A DNA stretch of 64,000 nucleotides, taken from contig CADCSX010000009.1 of NCBI GenBank assembly GCA_902805475.1, positions 2,277,389-2,341,388 of the forward strand, given 5' to 3'. Of this stretch, positions 12,006 to 23,656 are shown in pieces. A program made the translations under genes and the position numbers. The DNA is from Entonaema liquescens. Lineage: Eukaryota; Ascomycota; Sordariomycetes; Xylariales; Xylariaceae. The notes under the pieces were generated by a model, which was not told the origin of the DNA, ran no database searches, and saw nothing but the letters and a program-made list of their open reading frames with translations. How positions within the stretch are numbered: the first letter of the stretch is position 1; every line of letters begins with the position of its first letter.

Positions 12006-12534
12006 AGGGTATCTAGGTACTCAGGCTAGTTAGGATCTTTTATATGGAATATTCGGAAATCTACAAATCATTCCAGCTTTAAGGTCGCTAGTGTAGTACC
12101 AACAAGGGAAGGGAACACGAATGATTTACCGAAGTATCAAACACTCAGATGGCTAGTCGTAGTTTGACATGCTTTGTCGACCGTTCTTAGTAAACTACCA
12201 AGGGTGTTAAAGGCGTTCCTAATTGTGCCTGAGACTTGATTATCAGCTAAGCAGAACAATATAACGCAATGAAGACTAAGAACATTAAGTATATTTGAGA
12301 GCAAAACTTCGGTTACTCCACCTAGTGAAGTGCGCATTCATTGAAATATAAGATAAAGCATTCGTTAACAATTACTTTGTAACGAAATAGAGACTCGATT
12401 TACTTGCCTATATAAGTATGCCTGCTCCTTAACTAGACCAGTATCCCAACAAGACGTCGAACTCCTTTTTGTGGCGAACCAAACAGATAGTTATCTGTTG
12501 GAATATCCGAAGACGGTCAGATTTAATCGATAAT
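12006..12534. other. Intergenic region, no gene seen
   Basis: 3' flank of the esterase. A 66-codon antisense frame has no coding character. Confidence 0.55.
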
Positions 12535-12870
12535 ATGCCTTCCGAGGGACTTCCTTTATTTCTCAAATGGGTCCTGGTGGTTATCTCGTATGTGATGTTC
12601 TATATCATGCTTTTGACAGGCTTCCTACTTTTCTTTTATCCGTTTTGCCTTGCAGTCCGTTTATGGATAAACTGGACTCTAAACGAAGAAAGCGGCGACA
12701 AGAATGGGGAAAAGAGATCGGAATATCCAAGACAACGCCCAGTTGATCTTAGCACGGCGTGGGAGATTAGGAGGCCAACTGATATTGCGATCGAGCGCGC
12801 CTTGCCAATTCCACTGCCTACCGTTCCATGTATTACATCGAATACAACTACAATGCTTTCTAAAACCTGA
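12535..12870 (+). CDS. Hypothetical small membrane protein
   Basis: 111-codon frame from ATG at 12535. Residues about 10-46 form one long or two short hydrophobic segments (LPLFLKWVLVVISYVMFYIM and on), followed by a polar, Arg/Glu-rich tail. No recognised domain and no sign of introns. The next gene to the right is 1.9 kb away. It may be a real lineage-specific protein or a chance frame; the hydrophobic pattern is the only support. Confidence 0.3.
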   Translation: MPSEGLPLFLKWVLVVISYVMFYIMLLTGFLLFFYPFCLAVRLWINWTLNEESGDKNGEKRSEYPRQRPVDLSTAWEIRRPTDIAIERALPIPLPTVPCITSNTTTMLSKT

Positions 12871-14755
12871 ATAGGGTGCTTTTTGCATCCCCTCTTCCTG
12901 CCCCCGATGTGTACAAGAATGGCAATAAAATGCTAGAGTACCGCAATGATTCTGCTACACCGCGCTGGTATTAGTATACCACCATCCTCCCCGCCAGTTG
13001 ACCTGGTACGCAGATTACACTCTTCCAAGGCCCTTTATGAGATAATTTGGCCCAGGTAGAGTTTTTAAGACTTCACCGTTGTGGTACATATGGTATTCTA
13101 CCACAGGTTTCATTACATAGAGGCAGCTCATCCCAGCATATTATTATTGTGTAGTTAGGCTGTGGGAAAGCCGGGTGAAGGACCGGAGAAGGACGAGTGA
13201 TGCGGACAACTTGGCTGACGATACCGGGTCCGGGCTAGCATCATAGGAGGGCTATTGATCAGCACCCGTTCGGCTACGGCCTTAATCGTGAGACATCTCT
13301 TGTATCTCATCACTGCAACTACCCGTTCAAGATGACAGATCCCTTCAGCTATAGGAATATTAGGCGACTTTCCAAGACTAGGCGAAGTTTATCATCCAAA
13401 CTAAGAACTGGTTAAGCCAATGCTTAATTTCTACGGGTACCATCTTCAGCTATCGCAATCGGCGACATATTGGAGCCACTTTGTAGAATTCTACACATAT
13501 CTTGCGTCCTTATCGGACGCCCACCTCCACAAAATAGGTAGACCAGTCAAAGAGTTCTCAGACAATTAGAGACAAGGAGGGATTATCCGAAACGAAGCGA
13601 CTGGACAGATTTGCGCCATGTCCCTCAAGGGCCTCACACAACTTATTTAAATTTTCAGACTACATTGCATGTAGAGAGAATAGTTGACACCTGTAAAATG
13701 GAATCAACAGGACATCGTATCATGAGGAAGAAGGTATTAAAGTGCATGGGGTTTTAGGTAGAAAATAAAAGGTATGCGAAAAGGTACATTGATAAGATGG
13801 AAATGCACTTGTATAATAATTTAAATGTTAGTGCCATCGTGGCTATCAGGCTATTCATCTGTGAACGTGGAGTTATGTAGAAAGGTCCACTCAATTGCAT
13901 CTGTGGGTATCGGCATAATAATACATTGTAGGAATTACGTACATGCTTTATGCACGCAGTTGGGTACCTGTGTATCTGAGCACTACCTTAGCACAGCTGA
14001 GGTACATGGGCTGAAGGTACCCAAGTAGATGCAGGTGGCTGACGCACATAGTGTAAAACCACGAGGCTGGCGTCCTTGATGCGATGATCCATTACAAAGG
14101 AAGTCCCCCTGTAAGCCTGCAAGAGCAGGAGCGTTAGACTTGGGATCCCCACAATCGTCACTGGTAAGTAAGTATTGCAGGTGCAGGTCGTGCCTTCCTA
14201 ACATCTTAACATCTTAACATCTATTATTGTCCTTTCTTTTCAATATTTGAGCATGTGCTTCGTGCGTTCTGTTTATATTTCATAATACGCTATCGACCAC
14301 TAATGTCGATGTCATTGGGGGTTCCCTTGCGAGAAGTCGTCTCCAACTATTTCACTGGTTTGTCCCCGTAAATGGTAGATCGACGACTGAAAGAGCACCG
14401 TTCAGTCTGGAGCCAGCCACGAACCAAGATTCCAGTCTCAATTCCCCATTCCTATTCCCACCTCCGTCATCCTTCCCCCGCCGAAGCCTGGCACTGCGGT
14501 ACATGTATTGCGGCATTGCGGCATTGCGGCATATCGTACAATTGACATATAATAATTCAATCGCTTTCGGCACAGCCCCCCCTGGCCTGCTAGTTCCGGC
14601 CTCCCTTTTACATACTAATTGATAATTGACATTATCATCCTTTCTACTGTTAATCGGCGCCATCTTCCAAGCCCATTCCTTTCTGGCTTCTCTGTATTTA
14701 CTTTCTCTTCGGCATCTTCAGCACCTTCAGCACCAAGCTATCTCCGATAACGAAC
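12871..14755. other. Intergenic region, no gene seen
   Basis: 1.9 kb without a convincing gene. Short frames at 13825-14028 and 14352-14663 overlap antisense frames and have no motif. Two small tandem arrays lie at 14200-14223 (AACATCTT units) and about 14506-14533 (CGGCATTG units). The right end holds the 5' leader of the next gene, with a pyrimidine-rich stretch near 14640-14720. Confidence 0.55.
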
Positions 14756-15861
14756 ATGTTTGGTCGTCACTGGCAAGAGCCTCCGCGGAAACGCCAAAGG
14801 GAGGATGAGGAGCATTATAGCAGTTTACAGGTTGGCATGGGGGACAGTATGAATGGGACTTTAGGTTTTACCGAACATCGCAATGTTAGTATTAATAACC
14901 CCGATTCGTAAGTTACTTGAAAATATCAATGGCAACAACTAACTTAACCCTTTGCGAATAGAAACGCCTACAGTCTCTTCCTCTGCGAACTTCTCCGACA
15001 CATAAGCGATGGACAGGACCACCGGGCTTTCCAGCCCCAGCAGTCGCAGCAACTCCTCTCCCTTCCACTATCACGCCTACCGATTCCGACTCAGAAGATT
15101 TGCGAAATCAGCAACTACCAAAGCTGCCCATGGACGTTGATAGAGACATGGATATGATGATAGATGCCTCATCCGAACCTTTCCAACCCGGTCTGTACCA
15201 AGCGGAGTCTCTCCACGCTAGCATTAATGGACGGTTACCCACCCCTATACACTGTACTTTTGCTGCGCAAGTGCGAGGACAGAGCTGGGGCCTGATAAAT
15301 CAGACGGTGCATGCGACAAATCGATCAAACAATGGTATGATATCGGACAACGAGGATGGTTTTGCGCACGCTCAACCATTCCCTACAGTACATGATGAGT
15401 CTTCGGTACCGAGATCTCTAGGTAGTGCTGCTGAGTGGTCCATGGTTCAAAACCGACGTCTCCCGTCTCCTATTAGTGAAAGTGGCGGCGAAGACACCCC
15501 AGCAAGTCCAGGTATGGTGCTGGACTCTACAGCATCTCAGCTCCAGAGACCCTACTTACCTCATATGCCTCATTCAACAAATCCCCACGCCATGGCCATT
15601 CACCCCAATATCCAAACCGTCTCCCAGGCCGCCGAGAATGACACTGGCATGATGGATACCGATCCTGCATCATCCCCCTCCTCGGCGCCAGCTACACCAT
15701 CGCCGAGAGGCAAATTTGGTCATTCACGTAGCAAGCATACCCTCAACAACTGGACCCACCAACCCGGCATGAAGAAGTCATTCAGTATAGGCTACCGAGC
15801 TGACTGCGAAAAGTGCCGCCAACAGGTTCCGGGCCACTTTAATCACATTATCATCTCTTAG
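14756..15861 (+). CDS. Conserved-looking fungal protein of unknown function, Ser/Pro-rich, probably nuclear
   Basis: Exons 14756-14884 and 14962-15861 join in phase 0 (GTTAGT..ATAG, 77 nt; branch CTAAC near 14939), giving 342 residues. The N-terminus FGRHWQEPPRKRQRE looks like a basic nuclear-localisation patch. The middle is low-complexity Ser/Pro/Met/Asp with SP/TP sites (LPSPISESG, TPASPG, ATPSPRGKFG). The C-terminus is distinct: MKKSFSIGYRADCEKCR, then a V-P-G-H-F-N-H block and the end HIIIS. CEKC and the two His could bind a metal, but this is speculative. A stronger-looking donor (GTAAGT at 14908) would shift the frame, so the weaker GTTAGT donor is chosen. No named family recognised. 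Confidence 0.68.
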
Positions 15862-17160
15862 TATAGCAAGTATAGGACGGTCACGAAGCTATACGCTTGT
15901 CGAGGATACGATCAGATTCGCCGAAGACAATATATCATCTTCGTATAAATATTCCAGGGAAGGATGAGTAAGAATCAACTGCGCGGGGGGATGCCTCTGG
16001 GCGTCATCTTTCTGAGCACCAGTGGGAAATATGCGGGCCACATTCTGGATGTGGATGATATAGTTAGGGATTCGACAGTTATCCCCTTTTTATGAGGGGT
16101 GCTGGACCCGGTCAGATGCTGTTTACCATCAGCAGCTTAGACCCGAGGCGTATAAGGGTAAAATAGACCCTCAAGTTTATTCTTGACTCTACTATTATTA
16201 TAGTAGAGACGGTAATGATAGTCAGCTTACCTGAGAGCCTAGTGGTGTCTTTCTTCACTCATCCCAAGATATTCTAACCCAAACACAAACATTACGCTAT
16301 AGTGAACCCACGTGGCTTTTTTCCCACCATAGTTTCATCCATTATGGACTTTTCTTTTCTTCTTTTTAATCACCTGTATACATCATTCGTTCATTACGCT
16401 AATACCCAACTTACGGTCGTTATTGCATTCGGTTATTGGTTATTGGCTTCAAGGAGAAACATGCATTCGTTCGAGGGGTAAATCAGGAGCTCAGGACATG
16501 GGGATCTTTACATCAAGTCTACTGTTTCCGTTTTTACAGTCCCTTTTCCATCTTCTTTGTTTGGAACATTACGGCGTCATTGGCGTTCAAGGGCATAAAA
16601 GCCAAATTCAGTCGAGGGTTGGCTCAGATATCAAATATCCTGTACTAGGGACATCACCTTCAATAAGGTCGTACAGCAAATGGGAGGCATCTTAGTCGTT
16701 CAAGATGAACATTTCAAAAGGCGAATTCAGGGATGAATTACTAGGGAGTATAGGCAGATAAGCGCATAATAGGTGGTGATAGGGGTCATAGATCATTAAA
16801 CCCCTAAATTAATATGACGGCGTTTAACCTATAATTCGATCCAAAAACCACGGCCCACGGGGATGGTACCTGGGCTACTTACGTAGATGGTAGATTGGGG
16901 GATGAGCTAGGAATTATACAATAGTCATTTATCGTCCAATACGCCCAGTCTAATGCTCTGTCCTTTTCATACGTGTAATGATACACCGATTTCCTCATCG
17001 TCGATGAGCATGCCAAACTCATGCCATATCCCATATCAACGTCGTTGGGCCCCCTATATACAGCGGAGTATTGCTGCCGGTTGGCTTATATAGCAATTGC
17101 CACCGTCTCCTTCACTTCGATCCTATATGCTGCAGATCATCGTACTTGTTTCTTCCAACC
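15862..17160. other. Convergent spacer, no gene seen
   Basis: 1.3 kb between the 3' end of the preceding plus-strand gene and the stop of the minus-strand Cox14-like gene. Overlapping frames at 16423-16695 lack motifs. A short hairpin-like stretch (TAGTAGAGACGG near 16200) follows an inverted CTACTATTATTATAGTAG at 16190-16207. Confidence 0.55.
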
Positions 17161-18248
17161 TTACCACCACCGGCTCTTCTTACTCTCATTACTAGTTGAC
17201 TTCTCGCTTGAACCGAGCTGGTCTAGGGGACCTCCATTCCTTTGGTTCTCCCGCTCCTGATCGAATGCTGCTTTCGCCTTGTCTTTTAGCACCTGTTGCG
17301 ACTCGTCGACCGCATTGGCGACACTCGACCGTAAAGAAAGACCCGAGGCCGCGGCAGCTTCCTTGTCGAATTGCAAGGGCTCCTCGCTAGCTTCTTCCCT
17401 CTTCAATCCACCAAACAACCACGCTGTGAAGCCTCTCTTCTTGGGTTGTTCTACTTCGCTCGCAGCGGACATGCTGCTCTCAACCATGGACTCTCCTGGC
17501 CAAGCACTTCTCTCCGTACTCTCAACCGTGCTTCCTTCTGAGAGGATAGGTTTAGGTGCAGATAGCAGGGGCGGCAGGCTCACGCCTGACTGCCTGGCCT
17601 TTTCCTCGGCCTCCTCTACAAGCGCAACCTGTTCCGCGGATGCTGTGCCCGTCATATACGCCAGACGTGCAGCCTCCAGACTGTCGGTTTTAAGCTGCTT
17701 CTGAAGAGAAAAGAACTCGTTCCGGCGCTTGCGGTTGTATACCATCATATCGGCTGTTGCGTAGACGGTTACGAAGAGTGCGAGACCTATTCACACATAC
17801 CAAGTTAGAAATAAGGTATAAAAGGTATATATAAACTATGGAGTTTTCTTTACAGGAATCTTGAGTTGGGAGACTAAGATCGAAGTATGAATACGAGGGG
17901 AGCATTACCGCTGAATCCGATCAAACCCAGAACGGTGAATTTGTGAGCCGCATCAAAGTACCTCCTAGATACGTCGACAACGCGGTCAAACCGCGACATC
18001 TCATGTTTCTTTGCTGCAAGATGTGCGGCCCGCAACCGACGCACGCGCTCTTCCATGGTCTCCGGCGCCGACGGCCGGGGCATGCCGGGCGGTGGCATGC
18101 GCCTTTGAGCCGGCTGTGAGGAGGTAGCAGATGCGGAAGAGTTGTTTGGTGGAGGAGTTCGGGATGGGGCTTTCGCATTCGCATGGGGGGTATTCGACGT
18201 AAATCGCGTAGCGTCGGCGACACTCCGCGGGCTGTAGTCTGATGCCAT
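17161..18248 (-). CDS. Cox14-like cytochrome c oxidase assembly protein
   Basis: Exons 18248-17909 and 17786-17161 join across a 122-nt intron (GTAATG..ATAG), giving 321 residues. After a Pro/Ser/Ala-rich N-terminus comes EERVRRLRAAHLAAKKHEMS, then RFDRVVDVSRRYFDAAHKFT. A single TM segment (about residues 103-125, VLGLIGFSGLALFVTVYA) is followed by YNRKRRNEFF. This small core, a short helix plus one TM and a basic flank, is the Cox14 family (inner membrane factor coupling Cox1 synthesis to assembly). Yeast Cox14 is only about 70 residues. The filamentous-fungal form has long N- and C-terminal extensions; here the last about 190 residues are charged and low in complexity. An upstream in-frame Met at 18278 is possible. 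Confidence 0.7.
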
Positions 18249-18785
18249 AATTTTACGTGCTTGTATATGTAGCTTCACTTAATCGGAATCAGGTTTGTTG
18301 AACAATAATACAGGAGTGGTGGAGGTGGAATGGCATATAATCTTCAAGCCGTCATAATTATCCGTAAGTCGCCGATAAATTTTTTGAAGTTCGCAATAAA
18401 ATCAATAAAATCAATAAAATCGACTGATGGATAACGGACCTAGAGCTTTGCGGGAGCCCGTAGCTTCCCACTCAAGTATCCAATCGAAATCACTACCTAA
18501 AACTACACTATGCAGCAGATCAGAAAGTACCTAACCTCCAATCGATACAAGGATTTAGCGGGGTAGCGATTGAAAGTTTGACCGTTCCGCTATAAGATTT
18601 CCTTATAATGTAGTTGACCAATGGCGTACGTCGAGATTCAATCATTGAAGTTGCTCTTTTAGGTAGCTCGCTTTATTACAAATTCTATCATGATTTATTC
18701 GATTTATTCATAGCCACATAAGGTCGACTTATCACACCTCATCATATATTCCCGATCCCAATTTCCACCAGGAATTCCATTCCGT
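18249..18785. other. Intergenic region
   Basis: 5' flank of the Cox14-like gene and 3' flank of the cupin gene. A 9-bp tandem (AAATCAATA units) lies at about 18395-18421. No coding frame. Confidence 0.6.
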
Positions 18786-19541
18786 CTAATCATCGTCATT
18801 CCCGCTCGGAGGAAGATCGGTAGTGCCTCTACCATAATCCTCTCCAAACTTCTTTCCCCCAATAAATAATGGCTGCGTATCTTGAAGCACAAACACTATA
18901 CGAGCCCAATTAGTGGTGCTCGGATTGCGCCAGGCGTGCATGGTTGCTCGCTGAACCGCTATATCACCACGCTTCATATGCGTGATGCTACCGTCATCCA
19001 ATTTCAGTTCCAGTTCACCCTCAATCAATATACCAAAGTCCAGCGACTTGGTTCGGTGCATCATACACTCATACTGCGGTCCGAAGTCGACCATGCGGCA
19101 GACGGTTCCGCCTTTAGTAGCTAATCCGAGGTTTCCTCCCGCGATTATCTCCTCATGAAAATTTATATCGGCATCCTTGTTCAGATCAGGCAAGAATTTG
19201 TTGGTATAAATCTGGTTGAAGCCCACTATAACGTTATAGGTCAGAATATATGATATACGATGAGTTCAACAAGGAGTTCGATGCCCGGGGTAACCTTTAT
19301 TCTTCATTTATGAGGTTGGGCGTAAGGCGATAGGTGCGGGTTAAAAAGAAGAATGTCATTTGACTAAATACGTACTGATACCCCCTTCAAAAGCCTTCCA
19401 CGATGCGGGTCGCACCGACTGTATGATTGCCTTTCCCTCGTCGTTGTGACCCGTTAGGTACGTGGTAGTTCTCGGGAGATCAGGGGAAAGCTGCGGGGAC
19501 GGCTTTGCCGGTTCATTGGAGCCATTAGAGTCTTTGGTCAT
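18786..19541 (-). CDS. Single-domain cupin protein
   Basis: Exons 19541-19376 and 19225-18786 join across a 150-nt intron (GTACGT..ATAG) in the middle of an ATG codon, giving 201 residues and no signal peptide. The N-terminal part has RTTTYLTGHNDEGKA and SWKAFEGGIMGFNQIYTN. The cupin barrel shows CMMHRTKSLDFGILIEGELEL (motif 1; His and Glu as metal ligands) and KRGDIAVQRATMHAWRN (motif 2; His). This sub-type, HRT.SLD.G..LEG with a HAWRN end, is common in fungal cytosolic cupins and in some secondary-metabolite clusters; substrates are mostly unknown. Its 3' side faces Cox14; its 5' side faces the RTA1 gene, same strand. Confidence 0.85.
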
Positions 19542-19990
19542 TTTGTGTGGATATCAAAAGAGATGCTTGTAAGTGCTTAATTGCTGGGGAATTCTGAGAT
19601 ACGATGACTTTACTTTAGATTTATAACCCGTTGTGACGAGTGAAATAAGGGAGAAGTTTACGGAGTAAGATACAATTGAGGGGTTCAAGCGAAGTAGGTT
19701 CAAGTGAAGTACCCCAAGGTGGCATCGAGAAGATCCCGTCGGGGAAACAACGACCATCCTATATATTACAGATACATATGCGAGAAGGAGGATCGATCCT
19801 TCATACATGTAATCTACTAAGTACCTATATGCATGTCTAAGCTACCATGTCTAAGCTACCATGTCTAAGCTATGTACCGTGTATAAGCTACGGGGAAGTT
19901 GGGGTTTTCCGACTGGCTGCTCCACGAATCGGATAGTGCCGTTTCACTACACAAGCTTAATTCACCTATTAGGTATCAGTAACTGACCTA
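19542..19990. other. Cupin promoter region with 14-bp tandem repeat
   Basis: Spacer between the cupin start codon and the RTA1 stop codon. Three CATGTCTAAGCTAC units at 19832-19873 are followed by a degenerate fourth. The array may be a simple expansion; a regulatory role is possible but unproven. Confidence 0.55.
19832..19873. repeat. 14-bp tandem repeat, three units
   Basis: CATGTCTAAGCTAC repeated three times without mismatch except for the final base, then a degenerate copy ending near 19891. Lies about 290 bp upstream of the cupin start codon. Confidence 0.85.
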
Positions 19991-21405
19991 TCATGGTCCC
20001 AGCTCTGCCGTCTCTTCCTTGTCAGAATTATCAATCTTTTCAAAAGATGGTCTTTCTCCTCTCTTCCTGAATAATCCCATGCAAGTCGCAAATACGCCGG
20101 GCATCTCAGAATCCGGCCCTACGAGCACCTTCCCCGGATGTATAATGTTAAACCCGAGAATAGCTAACATCATAGGAGCAGCTTCGAGTACATAGAAATA
20201 GGTTTCGTTGGTCAACAGGGGGTTCGATACTCCAGTGGAGCCGGACGAGAATTCAACCAGTCTGAATATGATACGAATCTTCACGAATTCGTCAGCAACA
20301 ACATTACGTACCACTCATACAAGATACTCACCATGATGCAAGTCAACGTAGCATACAGCGTGAACAACAAAGGACGCCAGCTTGGTTTACTGGTTGCTGT
20401 CGCTTTGTGAGGATTCGTGTTACGCATTTCTAGCTGGAAACCAACTGCAAATACAACGAATATGACTATAAAGAACTGTTGCAAACCGATGCCACCCATA
20501 TAAACATGGATGGCTTTCAACTGTTCCTCTGCCGGCGTAGTCGGGCCAGCTATTGAGCCACCGACGAGTTGAATCACAAACGCAACAAAGTCTTAGGTAC
20601 GTTGTATTTATGTTAGCATGAAATAAAATCCGATCGGGTATATACGACTTTGAAGTGGGATATCCTTACCGAATGTAACAAAACTTGCAGCTATAGCTTG
20701 TGCTGGGACACCAAATATCTGCCTTGAAGGAACAAAGTAGTATATCATTCGGCCGAGAACCATATAGTCGAATGCGTTGACCCCTATTACAGCAGGTTAG
20801 AAGCAGAGCTTACTCGGTAAAACTAAAGAAATGCGCGGGTACTTACATAACGGCGAAAGCAGAACGAAGATCTGGAACACAAGGTATATACCAGAACTAT
20901 GCTGGTAGCGAGAGCTAATAGTACGAAATAGATACGCCATCGTTTCCCAGATGCTGGCCATGACAATAACCCAACAGAATTTCTATCAGACCATGTTAAT
21001 ATCTATCATCCAGCTTCAGGGGGCCTTAAACTTCTCCATTACCTTCCTATAAGCTATCGCTTGGTATAAGTGGGCGAGGGTGAGTAACCCAAAAATAATA
21101 GTGAAGGCCATTGCGGCCGAGAAACTCGGGTAATAATCCCAGAGTGCATTGCACGTCCCCGGTGGCAGGTATCCATTCGCATCTGGCTCTATCGTCTGAA
21201 TACATGTCGGTATTATAATATCGATCGTCTTCGCGGCTACGGTAGTATGGGCGTTGGTAATCCCTCCCACGGTGGCATGCTGCGTAGTTAGGAAATATAT
21301 CCCGGTACTCGTTGGTGTATTCGTCACGATAGAGGTTGCTTGTCTTATTGCTGCATGCATGGTCTTGGTGGGCCCTTCAGCCGTTATAAGAGTTGATGTA
21401 GCCAT
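19991..21405 (-). CDS. RTA1-domain membrane protein (lipid/toxin resistance family)
   Basis: Five exons (21405-21043, 20982-20847, 20783-20670, 20591-20332, 20278-19991) splice in phase to 386 residues; introns are 53-78 nt, with donors GTAATG, GTAAGT, GTAAGG and GTGAGT. An N-terminal Thr-rich segment of about 85 residues precedes GYLPPGTCNALWDYYPSFSA, a hallmark of RTA1 proteins. Seven hydrophobic segments follow. Conserved family features include WETMAYLFR (TM3), VNAFDYMVLGRMIYYFVP, FVIQLVGGSI, IRIIFRLVEF and ETYFYVLEAAPM near TM7. RTA1/RSB1 proteins sit in the plasma membrane and confer resistance to sterol analogues or export sphingoid bases; the substrate here is unknown. The N-terminal extension is longer than usual. 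Immediate minus-strand neighbours are the cupin and a Zn2Cys6 regulator. Confidence 0.92.
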
Positions 21406-21896
21406 TTGATCTGGCGTAATAGGAGGGAGGTGTTATTGAAGAGCAATGACAATGCCAAAGTAAAGTGTCTATGTGCTTTACCTATTCTCAGAATATAGAC
21501 TAAGGCTTCCCTTTGACTCTTATATACTCTTATTACCCGACGAAACTAAATACAGCTACCTTCGTATTTATCACAAGAGATTGATTATACAGGCTTGGCC
21601 AAGGATCTATGGCTGAGTCCCAAAGCTGCTACACAGTCCGAGCTAGCCAATCAGCGTCCCAGGAGCGTTCCATTAATACACAACTGCGCCTCATGGAGAT
21701 GGAAATTCGTGATTTCACCAGGTTTAGCTCACAGCCTAGCAATTATTGGTGAATCTTAGAAGTCACATTAATCATAAACAGCTTATCACCTACTCAAGTT
21801 AATTCAAGAGCAAGCCTATGATAAGTGGTCGCAGTAATACTAAACTTATATTCGTACCAGCTAATTAATCCTTCCTAAGAAACATCATTCTAAGTA
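21406..21896. other. Intergenic region, RTA1 promoter
   Basis: 491 bp between the RTA1 start and the stop of the Zn2Cys6 gene. No coding frame. An inverted CGG or CCG pair typical of Zn2Cys6 operators is not obvious. Confidence 0.55.
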
Positions 21897-23656
21897 TCAT
21901 ATCGTTTCAGTAACAAAATCCGTTTGAATGTAAATGTCGCCCTCAACCGTCCTCCTATAGAACCCAGCTATCCTCCCTCGAACCTCTTGATCCTGTGCGT
22001 CAACCTCTAAACCAAGTGCAGGCTGCGTGGTGGAATCCCGTACTCTCATCTCATCGGGAGGTAGACCCGGCCAAACCGGTGTTGTGAAGGGTTTGTCATT
22101 TGCATCGAATAAGAAGTTGTGTTCGATTTCAATAATACGACGGCCGACTGCATGCATCGTAGACACTTCCCAAAGGTTCTCCTTGGCGGCTCCCAATGTC
22201 TTCATTAACGAGAGCGCTTCAATCCTAGTCTCTAAACACCGGCATTTCATTACGACATAATAAAGCAGCGGTATGAATCCCATCTCAAAAATAAATTTCC
22301 GGGTGGCATGTGGATTATGGGGGTCAAGCACCTTTGACGATCGTAGTTTGGCCGCTATGGCAACCATGTAGCGGAATCTATCAATGTAATTGTCATATAC
22401 CGTTTCGTCATATTCGAACGCCGTCTCCACCCATATTCGAGCAACTTCATACCTCAGAGTGATGTTGCAGAGCATCTCATCCGGCATTGCGGGTGTCGAA
22501 GGGCGGCTCTGCAGATCTAAGAAACGGTCGTTCCAGGTATCTAGTAGAGCTCTAGTCTTGTTCTGCTCTGTCAGAAGATTTGGGGTTACGGGACAACGAC
22601 GTAAGTCTCCAAGCCGGTAGCGATCGCCACGCCGGACAAGGCGAATAGTCCTAAGCAAAATGCCATCAACGCAATAGATCGCCTCTTCATATGAATCGAA
22701 TGAGTCGGGAACATGCTTTTCTAGGTTGATAAAATCAGGAAAGTCTGTTTCATCCAGCGCGAAGAAAAACGGAAAGATGGTTAGTCGACGAAAGATTGGA
22801 GACAAGTGTTCTTTCGTCCAGGGATAAGCAGCCTCGGCGTTCTTCAGGATATAGACTCCATGCTTGCAATGCTGTATGGCTCCTCCTCGGTTGTCTTGTA
22901 GAAACTCGATACAGACGAACAAGATACACACTAGCAAAACCAAAGGCTCGTTATTCATGGATTTCAAGTCTCGGATAGCCGAATTATAATGGCTAAGCGC
23001 AAACCTGTCATCGACTAGCTGCGGAGCAGATTTTGCACGGGTTTGTATATGCTCGTAAAGCGAACTAATGGCCACTACGGAATGCCTGACCGCAGGCTCG
23101 AAACTGCTGAACTGCATTACCAGATGGGTCCAGAAGTACGGGTCCATTGGTCCTGACAGAGAGGGCCCAACAGCCTGGCAGAAGAATTGTACTTTAACAC
23201 AAGGGTTAGTATATTTTCACAAGCCACTCCTGGAAATCAACCGACGCTCTGGCCAGTAGCGCCTCGTAGTTGGCTCGATCAAAGAGTTCCAACCCCTAAC
23301 CACAAAGACCAATAAGAGGGAAAAGAGATGGTTCGTATTACATACGTGCTCGTCTCTCATCGGCACTATCGACGCCCGGAAACAAATTACGCGGGCGGTG
23401 CCACGTCAGATCTGAGGAGGTTGTATTCTGTAGATAGCCGTCACACTTGCGACCCGTAGTCACACAGCGTTGGCAATGCGGCTTGCCTTCGTCGCACTTA
23501 ACTTTGCGGATCCTTTTCTCGTTAGCTTCCCTTTTTTGCATTTTTCTCTTCTCTTCTTTTTTTTTTTTTTTTTCAAAAGATATCATCACGTTTAATATTA
23601 ACATACTTGCATGTTATGCAGCCTGTTCTAACCTTGAGGCTACCTTTACGGACCAT
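21897..23656 (-). CDS. Zn2Cys6 (fungal C6) transcription factor
   Basis: Exons 23656-23607, 23512-23346 and 23191-21897 give 503 residues; introns are 94 nt (GTATGT..AAAG) and 154 nt (GTATGT..AAAG, perfect TACTAAC branch). The first intron splits the zinc cluster: exon 1 gives C13-x2-C16 and exon 2 gives C23, C30, C33 and C40, which restores C-x2-C-x6-C-x6-C-x2-C-x6-C. After CDGY comes RRALQFFCQAVGPSLSGPMD, PYFWTHLVMQFSSFEPAVRH and SVVAISSLYEHIQ, the start of the fungal-specific middle homology region. The rest is helical with no further motif. The family binds CGG repeats and often controls adjacent genes, here possibly RTA1 and the cupin. The splice choice for intron 2 rests on reading phase and the RRALQFF motif. 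Confidence 0.9.

Noticed and set aside
16423..16695. Two overlapping frames of 70 and 90 codons
   Set aside because: Out of phase with each other, no motif, in ordinary spacer sequence.
23192..23345. Alternative acceptor at GTTAG (about 23291) giving an exon starting GLELFDRANYEALL
   Set aside because: Reading phase from exon 2 would hit an early stop. The acceptor after TACTAAC at 23192 restores RRALQFFCQAVGPSL.
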